The notes under the pieces: model-generated | Databases searched by the model: none | The model's input: only the letters and a program-made list of their open reading frames with translations | Told to the model about the DNA's origin: nothing | Part shown: in pieces, positions 26,701-37,548 of the stretch | How positions within the stretch are numbered: the stretch's first letter is position 1 | Layout: every line of letters starts with the position of its first letter | Source: Echinometra lucunter | Taxonomy: Eukaryota > Echinodermata > Echinoidea > Camarodonta > Echinometridae | NCBI GenBank assembly: GCA_029962745.1 | Contig: CM057162.1 | Location: 8,191,080-8,255,079, forward strand | Direction of reading: 5' to 3' | DNA length: 64,000 nucleotides | Program-made: the position numbers and the translations under genes

Positions 26701-29700
26701 ATCTGGACTCCATCAAATCTCCATGAAAACTTGTTTTCCATTTTTAAACCTTCATTTTTTGTAAACCAAATTTTTCTTGTAGAAAATATTCCTTTCTTTT
26801 ACGTGATTAAAACGTATTTTAAAGTCATTTTGAACTTGATTATGGACTTGTCACATACTATGACTCTCGGCTGTCTCTGCCAATCTCTGTACTGTACAAA
26901 TGGCATGCGTGCACGTTCCAGTCCCTATTCTCCGCGTTTGCCAGGGATAGTTTGTCCAAGGCTTCACACGCACAACTGTGACTATGATGTGAGGAGTTTG
27001 AACTTTGATGTAATAAAGTTGAAGGAAACTGGACTCCATCAAATCTCCATGAAAACTTTTTTTTTCCGTTTTTAAACCTTCATTTTTTTGTAAACCAAAT
27101 TTTTTCTTGTAGAAAATATTCTTTTCTTTCTAACATCTGTGCGCAATGAGTCGCCGCCGATATTGACTTGCCACTCATCTGTCACCTCTTCAGGCTCTTG
27201 TCTGAAGTCATCCTCTAAAAATTATCTGCATTGCTGCAGACTTTGTTGTGGCTACATGTGCAGTGAATAGATCTAATTGTACATAGGTCCAAATAAATCC
27301 TTCTGCCATTGCAAAGTATCTCGTAAAGTCCGCCACTAAAACAAGAGTTGCGCGCGATCAAAGTTTAACTTGCACACGCACTCCTGCAATGGCGTGTGCA
27401 TGGCGCTCGGGCGACAAAGACGCGACTTCCCTACTCAGCAGTCGTTGTTTCCCAATCCGATGACGTGAGAAACTTTGCAGTCAAAATGAAATATAGCATT
27501 TGCTGATCAAGCTCATACCATTTTAAAAGAGGGGGTGGTATCCAGGGAAAAAATTAATATTTTTTTTTCTGGGGCTACTTCTTGAGCCCCCCTGCTCAAA
27601 TTTTCTACACAGTATTAGTTTACATTGGACCCAATGAGAATTTCAGGGGCTCTTTTTTAGTTTTCAAGGGCGCTTGTTGGCGTTTCGGGGGCGAATTTTA
27701 ATTCGCCCGAGTCCCCATGTATTTTTTTCCCTGGTGGTATCTCAACGAAGAACTCTCTACACGAAGAAGGCGAGTCAGCGTAGATTTGGCGCACGTGTTG
27801 TACATGTATGTACAATGCCTCTGTATGCGCAGAAGTGTCAAGACATATCGAGTGTGTGTGGTGGTGGCTCAGCATCAGTGACATAAGGACTCGCCATCCC
27901 GGAAGTACACAAGTAGTGATGTAATTTTCTTTGAAATAGTGCATTGTCATGAGTTATGCTTTCGAGTTATTTTACCGGATATATTAATGTTTTCATATTA
28001 AATCACGATTATGGCAAGAATAAAGTTTATTTTAACTATCGAGGAAGTTTAATGGCGTCGGGTGGCGAGTCATTGCGCAAGGACGTTATACAGTTAATGG
28101 TTTCAGATGTGGAATATAAAGTAAACAATCACTTTCTAGTTTCAGGCAAAAATGAGACAAACTATCACTTCCTCGGCCATCTGGATGTAGACTGCCATCT
28201 TTCTTCAGCTTCACTTCAGAAAGATACATTGTAGCTACATCCAGATCGCCTACATGTACATGTATGTCTAGAGTAAACTGCCCGTGATTCGACCGCTTAA
28301 GCTTTTCTGCAATATTTATGCTGCTAAACTTACTTTTCATAAACTCATATCTACATCAATTCATGTCAAATATATCAAACTATCACAATGCTATTTTTTT
28401 CAAATAGGCCTACATCACACAGTTTAAGAAAATATGACAATATATCACTATGTTTCATGCTCGTAATTCAATATCCCCCGGCAATCATTCAACCGGGAGC
28501 ACCGCACATACAATGTCAACGCATCCAAGAGCCGCTGAAATGCACAGCACTATACACGGTTGTCCATCGCGGAAGTTTCAGCGCCCGTCGGTGCTCTCCT
28601 TGCAGTCGAATGAAGGCCAGCAGGGACTTGCATTCAACTGTTTACATGAAGTCACTGCATCAGCAGATACAGGTTTCTTAGCAGTGAACTTAACTGTCTT
28701 AAGCTTTCAAGTGCTTTTTTTTCAAATGGATTTTTGGAGGTATAAGGTAGTAGTAGGGTGACCTCATAATTTTTCTATTTCAAGCTTCACTTTTTTTTTC
28801 TTGATTTTCTCAACAAATTTGACAAGAATGATGTATTAGATAGTCAAATTTCATCAATTTCAGACCATCCTACCAAGAGATAGAGCCCTGCAAAATCGTG
28901 GCAATTTTCTGACATTTTGCCCCATTTGTTATCTACATGTAATACAAAATGGTCAATGGACCCCCTACAAAAATGACCTTTAATTTGGCTATTTTATTCC
29001 ATTTTCACTTTCATGCTTGGATTTTGGTTCAGATGATATCACACTTTAAAGAATTTGAAATCGGGATCAACAGTCAGAATTCGAAAGTAAGCCAAATACA
29101 ACTGATTTTAGCTTCCCATGGTTTATGGATGGGAAATTCACGCTCATTCTGAAAAAAATAACAAGCATTTACCTTTTTCCCAATATTTTTATTTTGTCTC
29201 GGTAAAATGAACAACAGGTTGGTGAAAAAGTCGATCAGAATTTTCTCTTTCACATGAAACCAAACATTTAATAAAAGCATCTCGGGATCAACTGTCAGAA
29301 TTGCACTGAAAACAGACAAAAATGTGGACCATTTTTTGGTCACGATTCACCATGAATTTGGCAGATAAACCTGTAAGGTTGGACCTACTACTCATGGACC
29401 ACCCTTAATTGGTTACGTCATATCTCACAAAATATTTGTTGGTTTTCCCTTAATTTCATCTCACTTGTGCAGAAAATGCAGCAGATTAACATCTCATGTT
29501 CCGATTGACTCGTACAATACGCACGGAAATCTCGGCGACAAACGCATGTGATGTTTTTCATTCGGCGCCTGTGTGAGCTCATTATTTAAACCGACCGCAC
29601 GTCCTCTGTATTGATTAAGCATGTATTTATCATTTTCATTATCAAAATTTTTTTTTGAAAAAAATCAAATCATTTCATCCTAATTTCTCTTGGACTTTGG

Positions 29701-31183
29701 TTACGATAGCCTGTTTGATTACTGTGGGGTATATTGCGCCAAGTTCCACGCATACTTTTGGATTTCATGTGTGTCGGTTTAAAAAAAGGTGGTCGATGAG
29801 TAGTAGTCTAGAGCTACCATGTGCTGCGGTCTCCCTAGTAGATCTAAGGCCAGGGTCTTACTTGTGGTGCTGGTGAGTGACAATGTCTGTGTGTGTAATG
29901 AAGTGATTTGTGTGTTTTGGTAATAGAATGTGCAGACTTGCGATATAGTGAAAATAGGTCAAATCACGGCACAGGTACTACTAGGTTGAATTGATTTTAG
30001 GATATTTATTAGGTTTGATTTTAGGATATTTTTTACCCCTCTGCTGTGATCCAGTTTCAACTGGGTTCCCACTTTGACGTCAAAGTGGGTACCTTGTTGC
30101 GCAGTTCTAGCAAAATGCGCGCAAGGTACAATACATATTGTACAGTCTAACACTAACAGTTAGCGCGCAGCACAACTGCAATGCGGGAAGCTGGGTAAAA
30201 TCTACCCATTTTTACATCATACCTTGGCCAACTCTTGACTTATGAGAAAATTAGCCCAAATGCAATGATTTCGATTGAAAATCAAATTTTTAATGTTATT
30301 CTTCTTAGAAACTATTCTCGATCAAAAAAATTTGTACCATTGTCGATCATGACTAACGTTAGATCACTTTAAGTTTAAGAAAAATAAAAACATCCTCTTT
30401 TGCCTTTGGATTTCACGAAGGCAGTGTATAGACCTTACAGCCACACAATATTTTTTTGTATTTCAGTGAATTTCAAGAGATAAAACCTTTGTGACGATCA
30501 ACTTTCAAGTTTTGGAGTTTGGCAACACACCGTCGCATGAATTTACACATCGCTTGTGCAGTGCATACATACACACTAGCGATGGCTGTCACGGCGCAGA
30601 GTATAACTAACTATAAGTGGGAATTCAGACGAATGTGTGGCTGTATCCTCATGTCGATGCTGTGGATACAACCACATGCATGTGGCCGTAAGGTAAAGAC
30701 ACACGCGTGTGGCTGTATAGATCCATGTACATGGTCATGATGGTATAGAGTCTAGACTAGAGCTACACTGCCTTTCACGAAATATATGCATGCCATGAAC
30801 TGGCAAAGAAATTGTGAACATTCATGACATTTGTGCTTTGTAATATTGTCCAGCATTACATTCAATCAATTTATGTATTACTGTTTGCAAAATTCTTGAA
30901 ATTGCCGTCTCGTCCGGAATTACAATTTACAACCTGTCCGGACTCCGGACACACAACTGGATATATACGGCGCCCACGCTTCAGCCTTCGCGTATGCGGT
31001 AACTGTCGCAGGCGGCCATATTTTCCACATGCAACGAAATTTACCTTGCTGAATAAACTCTCCCGAACACCGGATTAGAGTTCCATCTGGTAACTTTCTG
31101 TAAATACCCGCCGGAGGAGTCCCTCCTCTGGCCCCAATCTCTTCTGGAGTAATAATCCTCTCTCCTTTGAGTAAACGTGCCAT
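11780..31183 (-). CDS. Six-exon gene for an unrecognised ~222-aa Lys/Glu-rich protein
   Basis: I join coding exons 31045-31183, 17135-17292, 15042-15205, 13320-13410, 12596-12649 and 11780-11842 on the minus strand. Every junction has GT/AG and the phases chain exactly (1, 0, 2, 0, 0), which is strong evidence for one gene. The start is the ATG at 31183-31181. The product begins MARLLKGERIITPEEIGARG. Residues 47-73 are a charged Lys/Glu/Arg helix. Residues 89-98 read CRCGRFHAKC, a CxCx3HxxC cluster that might bind metal. Residues 119-140 (VHETNMRIVLFAPLLYNRST) and 155-222 look helical. The stop codon is at 11782-11780. No signal peptide or membrane segment is seen. I do not recognise the family, and no function is claimed. 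Intron 1 is about 13.75 kb and rich in transposons. Copy B exons are intact, unlike their duplicates at 1-5507. Confidence 0.8.
12947..13242. mobile_element. PIF/Harbinger-like MITE (copy B)
   Basis: Second-block equivalent of 1154-1452, with TTA flanks at 12944-12946 and 13243-13245. It lies in the intron between the 13320-13410 and 12596-12649 exons. Confidence 0.65.
13822..14855. repeat. Tandem array of ~146-bp units (copy B)
   Basis: Second-block equivalent of 2035-3070, with the same inverted termini (TTTATGCCTCCGCC and GGCGGAGGCATAAA) and GACG run. It lies in the intron between the 15042-15205 and 13320-13410 exons. Confidence 0.85.
15293..15551. mobile_element. piggyBac-like MITE, short form (copy B)
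   Basis: Second-block equivalent of 3509-3767, bounded by TTAA. Confidence 0.68.
15889..16302. mobile_element. piggyBac-like MITE, long form (copy B)
   Basis: Second-block equivalent of 4105-4520, bounded by TTAA with CCCATTCGTGACAG termini. Confidence 0.75.
17785..18310. repeat. GAGACATCTC-rich dispersed repeat (copy B)
   Basis: Equivalent of 5997-6540, located in intron 1 of the 222-aa gene. Confidence 0.55.
19611..19994. mobile_element. pogo/Tigger-like MITE
   Basis: Terminal inverted repeats CAGTCCGACCTCGCTTATCC and its near-complement ending GGTTGGACTG, flanked by TA on both sides (19609-19610 and 19995-19996). TA duplication and a CAGT...CCTCG...ATCCGG terminus are typical of pogo/Tigger elements. 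At 384 bp it has no transposase frame. Confidence 0.75.
19995..20531. repeat. Inverted-repeat (fold-back) element, ~535 bp
   Basis: The left arm at about 19997-20113 (TACTACTCGGGTCGCGTCAC, then GCGGCTCGCTGGGTATGGCG) recurs inverted at about 20411-20531. The unpaired centre is about 300 bp. The left arm alone is present in copy A just before the N gap. Confidence 0.8.
20532..24296. other. Intron 1 sequence of the 222-aa gene, no coding feature
   Basis: AT-rich intron with many short (TACATG)n tracts (for example 21436, 22305, 22908, 23350) and a poly-G run at 24052. I see no exon-like frame with splice sites, and no clearly bounded element. Confidence 0.5.
24531..24886 (-). mobile_element. 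tRNA-derived SINE
   Basis: On the minus strand it starts with a tRNA-like head. An A-box-like TGGTCTAGTGGATATG lies near 24862-24877, and a B-box-like GAGTTCAAATCCC at 24822-24834. A conserved-looking central region follows. It ends in GGCGCTATATAAATCCAGAA plus TTATTATTATT, a tail of the L2/CR1 LINE type. A LINE with a related tail ends at 38458. A partial relative of the centre lies at about 62160-62250. The tRNA-like head is not a functional tRNA gene. Confidence 0.8.
25027..25443. mobile_element. piggyBac-like MITE, long form, inside the hAT element
   Basis: TTAA-bounded, with CCCATTCGTGAAAG and CTGTCACGAATGGG termini. It is about 417 bp and in opposite orientation to 4105-4520. Confidence 0.78.
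25916..26075. mobile_element. Short inverted-repeat element with CCAAT motif
   Basis: Termini GGGCCCTGTTGCATAA and TTTATGCAACAGGATCCC. Inner inverted repeats involve GGTAACGACCATGGTAAC. It contains CAGCCAATCAAATTC. A sister copy lies at 47608-47788. Confidence 0.75.
26695..27132. repeat. ~110-bp direct repeat, two copies
   Basis: The segment GGACTCCATCAAATCTCCAT through TTTTTCTTGTAGAAAATATT occurs at about 26695-26802 and again at about 27016-27130. About 215 bp of unrelated sequence lies between. The copies differ mainly in homopolymer length. Confidence 0.8.
27133..30475. other. Intron 1 sequence, no convincing gene
   Basis: It contains a small plus-strand frame at 28051-28234 beginning MASGGESLRK, with no splice or family support. 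A short direct repeat of CGGGATCAAC-GTCAGAATT lies near 29061 and 29282. An inverted pair ATCTGGATGTAG / CTACATCCAGAT lies at about 28180-28246. I could not bound an element. Confidence 0.4.
30476..30740 (+). repeat. Dispersed repeat (GAGATAAAACCTTTGTGACG family), copy 1
   Basis: Starts GAGATAAAACCTTTGTGACG and ends with ACGCGTGTGGCTGTATAG. It aligns along about 260 bp with the reverse complement of 42960-43187, and its first part aligns with 43280-43372. Confidence 0.75.
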
Positions 31184-31320
31184 ATTTCTGACACGATTTT
31201 TCGTCAAGTAGCCAGCGAAGTTTATTCAAGCCTCGATCGATCGAGAGAAGCTTGTAGAATCGCGATTGCAAAATGGAGGACGAGAATTGAGGGGAATCCC
31301 CGTTCAATCACGTCATGGGT
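31184..31320 (-). promoter_or_regulatory. Probable 5' leader and promoter-proximal region of the 222-aa gene
   Basis: Sequence upstream of the ATG at 31183 lacks a pyrimidine-tract acceptor and contains a CGATCGATCGAG motif and several CpGs, unlike the AT-rich surroundings. This fits a transcribed leader or promoter better than an intron. No TATA box is evident. The transcription start is not determined. Confidence 0.4.
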
Positions 31321-33849
31321 CCCAGTCAGTCATTCGCATGGAAGATTCATGTATCCTCGCTTCACTAGCCGATGACCAGCAGAAGTGAGGTCAGCTAGAG
31401 TTTTACTCGAACTTGTTCTTTCTCTGATCTTTCTTCTCCTCACCCGCGTAGTTTTTTGGGGGGAGGGGGGGGGGGGGGGGGAATGGGGCGGTTGACCCCC
31501 AAATCAGCACACAAGGACCCCCCTATCCTGGTTACACGTTGATTCTTATCCTCTACCACGCTGGGGGGGGGGGGGGGGCAACCACCCCCTATTATTTTTC
31601 AAGTGACCCATAAAGAAAAAAAAAGAAAAAAGAGGAGAAAGAAAAAAGAACAGTATTGGAGAAGAGAGGGTTGGGTCATGTAAATCCTACTACCCCTATT
31701 TTTTCATTAAAAACGTAAACTCATCTATGGGTCATCTTGCCCCAACCCCCCCCCCCCCCCCCCCCCCATCAAAAAACCCTGGCAATGCCCCTTGCCACCA
31801 CATCCTTGGTTTTTCCATTTATCTGAACCTTCCTGTTTCTCCTTCTTCAGTCTCTTCTCTCTTGTTTCCTCTTCTTCCTTCCTCCTCCATGTAATTCTCT
31901 TTTAACCTCTAGACATTATTTGAGTCTGTACTTTCATTTTCTTCTATACATCCATCATTCTTCTAATCATCCTATGCTCCCCCCCCCCTTCCCCTAGCTT
32001 GCCACTTTTACCAGTTCTGACCTATATTCTCTAGAAGTCAGAATGTCGTAGATGTCCGCAATATTGACAAATATATGTACCAGTAGCTAATATTATGTGT
32101 TAGTATTTTTCAGGTCCATCTCCTCTAATATTTATTCATTTATTCTTTAATAGCACAGTTGCAAATGGGTGACATTCTTCTTAGAAGAAAAATCCTCTTT
32201 TTAAATCGTTTTTATCTTATTCAATACATTATATGGATCTTTTATGAATCCTGAGCTATGGTTCATTTTTAACGAAGCTAACACTCATATATATGTATCA
32301 AGAAATTTCTAATACAGTAAATTAGATTTGTTGAAATAAAAAAGAAATAGAAAAGAGTAACAGATATGCATGTAAGCAGAATCAAAAGATATTTTTCAAA
32401 CATTCTTAGGAGAAATGATCTGAAATTCTTTTATTATGGCATCATTACACTTGATTTTCATTTTTTTTAAATGTGATAAATTCCAGGAGTAATTTCTAAA
32501 TTTCTTTTCATCTTTTTCAGTAATAATTTATAAGAAAGTTTGTTAATGGAATGTTTCGTTTTTTTTTTCTTTTTTGGTATTTCTTTTGTCTCAAAGCTGT
32601 TCTATGTTGCAGGAAATATCTAAACTGTTGCAAAGTCAATATAATACATGTTTCCTCCTTGTATGAATCTTCACTGTATTTAATTTGGTCACTCAATGCT
32701 CTTTGCCAACCTCAAATTTCCTGGCTTCTTCCCAGCAATTCATTTATAATACTCACTTGAGGATCCAGTGCTGCCCACCGTCCTCCCCCCCCCCCCCTTA
32801 TCTTGCCAAAGGCAATAATATGGACCCCTCCCCTCCACAAAAAAGCACACAACTTAAAGTTTGTTAATTATTCTTTTCTTGTCACAATTTTTAGACTTGT
32901 GCCCTACCTCTTAATTTGCAGTCCCATCTCTTTAGTCAGAATACTTGTAAAACAACTTTTTGATTTTGCTTGTTCTGAATCCTGTACATTTAAAAAAAAA
33001 ACAAATTTCTTGTCACAAATTTTCAGACTTGTGCAGTCCTACCCCCAGCCAGGAAATACTGTATCTGCCACTGCTATTCTGTTTGTAATCCTTGTTTACT
33101 GGCTTCAGATTCTTCGAAAATGTATGCATTTCCTTTCACTTTTTAGTTGCAAAATTGCTTACTCTCATCCTTCCTAAAATTCTTGGGAAATTGTGGTTAT
33201 GCAATGGTAATATCTATCAGTAAGTTTTGTTTCCAGTTTTATTTTCCAATAATCTTTCTTTTAAATGTTATTTCCGGTATGATATGAAGTAATCATAAGA
33301 TTGAATCACTGTCTATTTATAACATGGTATATGATTTCATCTTCTGCACAAGCTGTGCCTCAATTATTTGATTTAAAGTGGATTTGGCACCTACATGTAT
33401 TATTATCAAAAAACAAACTCCTTGTAAAATATTACTGAACAATATCTGGTGATGATTAAAAATAAACTAGAATATAAAAAGTACATGAAGTAGTCTGGAA
33501 AGTTCAAACGGTACTCTATAATAAAAAAGTAATGACAAGTCTACTTGATGATTTCGAATGGAGAATGTGTGGTGACCCTGTAATTGGTGAAATTACCATA
33601 GAATTCATGCTAGTTGTCAGAACAAAGTAATAAAACTTAAGTGATAAAAAGGCGAGATGTCCCTGTTCTATGCATCCACAATGCCTTGCCATAAACCAAC
33701 ACTTCGATTTTTGCATTCCTATCATTATTTCAAATCTCAAGAAGGATAATTTCACTTTTTAAAGACTTCATATTTAACACAAAATTTGATTTCTTAAAAG
33801 TCAGATCGCAAACTGATCGTATAGTGTGCGGTCAGCTATAGGAAACTTA
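31321..33849. other. Intergenic stretch with long poly-G and poly-C runs
   Basis: Runs of about 16-20 G or C lie near 31462, 31564, 31748, 31980 and 32786, embedded in AT-rich sequence. I see no exon, and no bounded element. Confidence 0.5.
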
Positions 33850-34196
33850 TACTGCTTTCACACCAAGGTACGGTCGCTGCGAGCGGTCGCTGCGAGCGGT
33901 CGCTGCGACCGATGAAATCATAATGTGAAAGCATTTCATCGGTCGCTGAGTACGGTCGGTGAGGTACTTCAGCGACCGATCGCGACCGATGCAAGCTAGA
34001 TGTGAAAGCACATCGTACTCAGCGACCGATCGAAATGCAATGACCCCCCATACATGCCTACGCACTATCTCTACTTCCGCTTCCGGCTAGGTCAGTTATA
34101 CAGCGACTGATCGCTCTGGGCCTGACCAAATTTTGACGGAGGTGTGAAAGCACGTCCGATCGGTCGCAGCGACCGTACCTTGATGTGAAAGCAGTA
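33850..34196. mobile_element. PIF/Harbinger-like MITE, CGGTCGC-rich
   Basis: Terminal inverted repeats of over 30 bp start TACTGCTTTCACACCAAGGT at the left, with ACCTTGATGTGAAAGCAGTA at the right end (one mismatch). TTA flanks both sides (33847-33849 and 34197-34199). The interior has many CGGTCGCTGCGA and CAGCGACCGATCG motifs in both orientations. No transposase frame. Confidence 0.82.
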
Positions 34197-34586
34197 TTAG
34201 ATGAGGCAGAGGAACATATTACACCATGAGCAGAATTGGCAGATTGGCCGTTTTTCTCACCGTTATGTAGCTGGTTTTTAGCTCTTTTATAGCCATTTTA
34301 TAGCCGTTTTATAACTCTTTTGAAAACGGCAAAAAAACAGTGAAAAAACTGCGAAACTGTTTACCCATTGGGAATAACACAGTAAACGGCTACAAAATGG
34401 CAAAAAAAATCTGCACTTTAGAAATTGGGTTCACTGTGTTAGCAACATCACTGCTGGATCCATACTCAATACACTTGGCAGAATAATATTTTTCTTGTCA
34501 AGATTCAAGGCCTCCGATTGGTCAAAATCACACCTTCAGTTATAGTTTCATCCATGCCCCTCAAAGGCCTCAAGGCAGTCAATAAA

Positions 34587-34759
34587 CAGTGGAACCTCGT
34601 TATGAAGAACACTCTTATAACAAACTCTCGTTATAATAAGGTAAGTTTGCCGGTCCCATTTCTTTGCAATTTATTGTTTTTTAGCCCTGATATAACAAGA
34701 TCTCGATAGAGAGGTAATTTCCTTGGTCCAGAGGAGTTTGTTATAACAAGGTTTGCCTG
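34587..34759. mobile_element. pogo/Tigger-like MITE, ~173 bp
   Basis: Left end CAGTGGAACCTCGTTAT, right end ATAACAAGGTTTGCCTG followed by TA. The interior carries further TTATAACAA repeats in both orientations. The left TA flank has mutated to AA. Confidence 0.6.
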
Positions 34760-35443
34760 TATTACATCATATTGAATGGCACCGCGAGGGATACTTCAGC
34801 CACATTACAGCATACAGATATTTCAGCATACAGATATTTCAGTGATTTACGAATATTTTGACATATCAGCGAGTCATTATTTTCACGTTTTGGATATATA
34901 GGTCTTTCTTGAGTGGAAACTTTAGCAAGAACATAATCAACACATTAGCAGAAATTAAACCACCACGAACAACTGAGGTTATGTATAAGAATATATTGCA
35001 TGCAACAGAATGAAACTTTCCCAGGTCGTAACATGAGGGCAACATGGTTCTTGCAGGGCCAAGTTGTTCAATATTGCCCAAAAGAAGAACCAACCAATAA
35101 GTCTTATATCGGCCTCAGGTACACCATCATGCCTATTTTTGTAACAGCTAAGAGAATTTATCTGCATAACACTTTCCCTAGCTTCAACTCATTCACATCA
35201 GTCATTCACTGTTTAAGCCTTACTTGAATGCGGAGTACAGCTATGATAATCCACCCCCACTCTCTGTTTTACGGCGCATAATAGGGACTTTCCAAGTTCT
35301 AGGATGTTAGACAAGACAAAACATCCACAGGAAATTGGGAGATTTCACATTACATCAGGAAATACATGTACTGCCAGCTGTCAATGAGGGAGGCAAATTA
35401 GGCACACTTAACATAACAGTGATAAAGGGCTTGATAGCTCATG

Positions 35444-35588
35444 GCCCCATTTCATAAAACTTGTTATCAATATCATGTGCCACATTTCTATGACAAATTT
35501 GCTCTCAGCCAATCAGATGCAAAGACTTCAGTAGCTTATAAAAGTTATCACAACTTCTAATTGAAATTAAGTTTTATGAAACAGAACC
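35444..35588. mobile_element. Short inverted-repeat element with CCAAT motif
   Basis: Termini CCCCATTTCATAAAACTTGT and an inverted AAGTTTTATGAAACAG. Contains TCTCAGCCAATCAGATGC. About 145 bp, no coding frame. Confidence 0.7.
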
Positions 35589-36525
35589 AATATTGGATAG
35601 CCTTAAAAGTAATGAAGGGATTACTGAACAATCTTGAGGGGAATGAAAACAATACTATTTTTATATCAAATTCAATACTTCCGGTCTTGTCCAACTCATC
35701 TCATTCAATATTATACAAATAAAGCACAGATGTGAGTGTGTTAGTGGCGATGCAGCGCATTCAAGGGTATTTGCAATGTGCGACAAGCACGAGCCGCTTG
35801 TGCCGAGTGCTTTTGCATAATATTGTGAATACCCGAGATGCCTCCATCGCCACTAACGTCACAAATTTAAATCTGTGCATTATTTGTTTTATAAAACAGG
35901 TCGGCAGTACCACTTTGTAGAGGAAAATTTGTTAAAACCCCTCCAAATTTCTTCGGATCGCACAAAGATCTCTTATGACATCACAAGCGTAGCCAGTGTG
36001 ATTCGCCCCTGAGTAAGCGGATCAAAATCCATGTGATAGGCTTCTCTTTGGAAGAACGCGTATTTCTTGGTGTCTCAGTTTTTACTCGCTAGAGGTAGTG
36101 ATGCATCCAAAATGCACAGTGCTGCACCCAAAAATGCACGGCTGGAAGGTTGCGTAGAATTAAAGCATGATCACGTGACATGTATACGCACTTGCTATTG
36201 GCTACATCCTTGAACCCATTTTATAATATTACATGTATAATTGTAATATGAAATACAGTCAACCCTGCTGTAGTGACCACCTGCCTTAAAATTAGGAAGG
36301 TCACCTGTGCATAAAGACCACAATTTGCCCAAATCAGTTTGTGTACAGTACATCATAAGATTTCAAAAAATTGCTCAAAACGTGTTGGATCTTTGCCCAA
36401 CATACGGTACACGTAGCTAAAAAAGGTGCAATTTAACATGATAAACTTAAAACTACAATTCATACTGTTGCTGAGAACTGCATGTAGATGTATATCGTAG
36501 GAGCTGGTGACTCATTCATCAACTT
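35589..36525. other. Intergenic, nothing bounded
   Basis: AT-rich sequence. A CAGTCAACCCTGCTGTAGTG motif near 36256 resembles one end of a pogo-like element, but no partner end is visible. Confidence 0.4.
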
Positions 36526-36682
36526 CAGGGGAGAGCGATTCATGAAGTGTCTAGTCAGTGACTTTTACTGACAACTGTTACATGTATAAACTACTGAATT
36601 CCTTGCATATGCCATATGATTGGCTGAGAGCAAATTTGTCAGTAAAAATCACTGACAAGACACTTCATGAAACGTTCCCCTG
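36526..36682. mobile_element. Short inverted-repeat element with CCAAT motif
   Basis: Left CAGGGGAGAGCGATTCATGA, right TTCATGAAACGTTCCCCTG. The inner pairing AGTCAGTGACTTTTACTGAC / GTCAGTAAAAATCACTGAC is strong. GATTGGCTGAGAGC is AGCCAATC on the other strand. A sister copy lies at 60189-60332. Confidence 0.78.
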
Positions 36683-37324
36683 CTCCATGTTCATATATAG
36701 CTCTAGGTAGTGCCCTCATCAGACATGATGACACATAATTAACCTGTAGCAGTACAGTGTCTACTTTTAGTGACACTTCAATTTTTGCATCTTTAGATTC
36801 AGAATACATGTACTACGAAAAATACATTGCACATATGCAGAAAGAGCCAAATAAATGTTGAGTCCGCAATGTATTTGTAATGTGGTACTTGTACTATCTA
36901 CAAGAAAGCTTTGATTGTATGTAACTAATCACTGAATTCTCTAAACTGGCAATATACATGTACAATCATTTGTCTGTTCAGAACCAGAATGGCGTTAACT
37001 CATATCACAGAGTTATTGCCGTTCTGGCTCAAAACAGACGCATTGTTTTCATGAGCAAAAACATAATTTCTCTGTAGTGTTTTGTCATTTCCCATGGTTA
37101 TACATTTCTTCTTGTTTCAAACTACATGTATACAGGAATGAAAAATAAAAAATAAATAAAAAGAAATTGAGGAAGGGGAGTCAATTAATTATTAGACCTC
37201 AAGAAAACTCTTTATTCCTATAGGTTATAATGATTTTTCACTAAGTGCCCGGGGACAAGGCATTCATAAAAATAATAACAAAAATATATTAATTTATAAA
37301 GCACAGAACCTTTGTACCGTATCA

Positions 37325-37495
37325 GGATAATTCCCCCGGGAGGACAACTTCCCCAGGGACTGGGGGAGTTGTCCTTGGGGTGCTATCATCCGGGAAAGGT
37401 GTCCTCCGGGGAGAGTTGCCCTTGGGGGAGCTGTCCTCAAGCTGTGCAACAGGGGGAGTCGTCCTCCCGTGGGAGTTGTCCTAGGACCCATATGT
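37325..37495. repeat. GC-rich (GGGGGAGTTGTCCT)-type repeat
   Basis: About seven irregular units of GGGGAG(T/C)TGTCCT in both orientations form a GC-rich island just before the LINE fragment. Open frames through it are compositional. Confidence 0.6.
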
Positions 37496-37548
37496 ACATA
37501 TTCTTCTTCCCCATGCAAGAAGTTCATACATGGAAGGCATCAAATTAA

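Noticed and set aside
28051..28234. Small plus-strand protein beginning MASGGESLRK
   Set aside because: The start context looks reasonable, but there is no splice, homology or upstream support, and part of it forms an inverted repeat. Left as unproven.
31041..31307. Alternative minus-strand frame over the first exon of the 222-aa gene
   Set aside because: The frame from the ATG at 31183 ends at a good donor in the phase needed by the next exon; this one does not.
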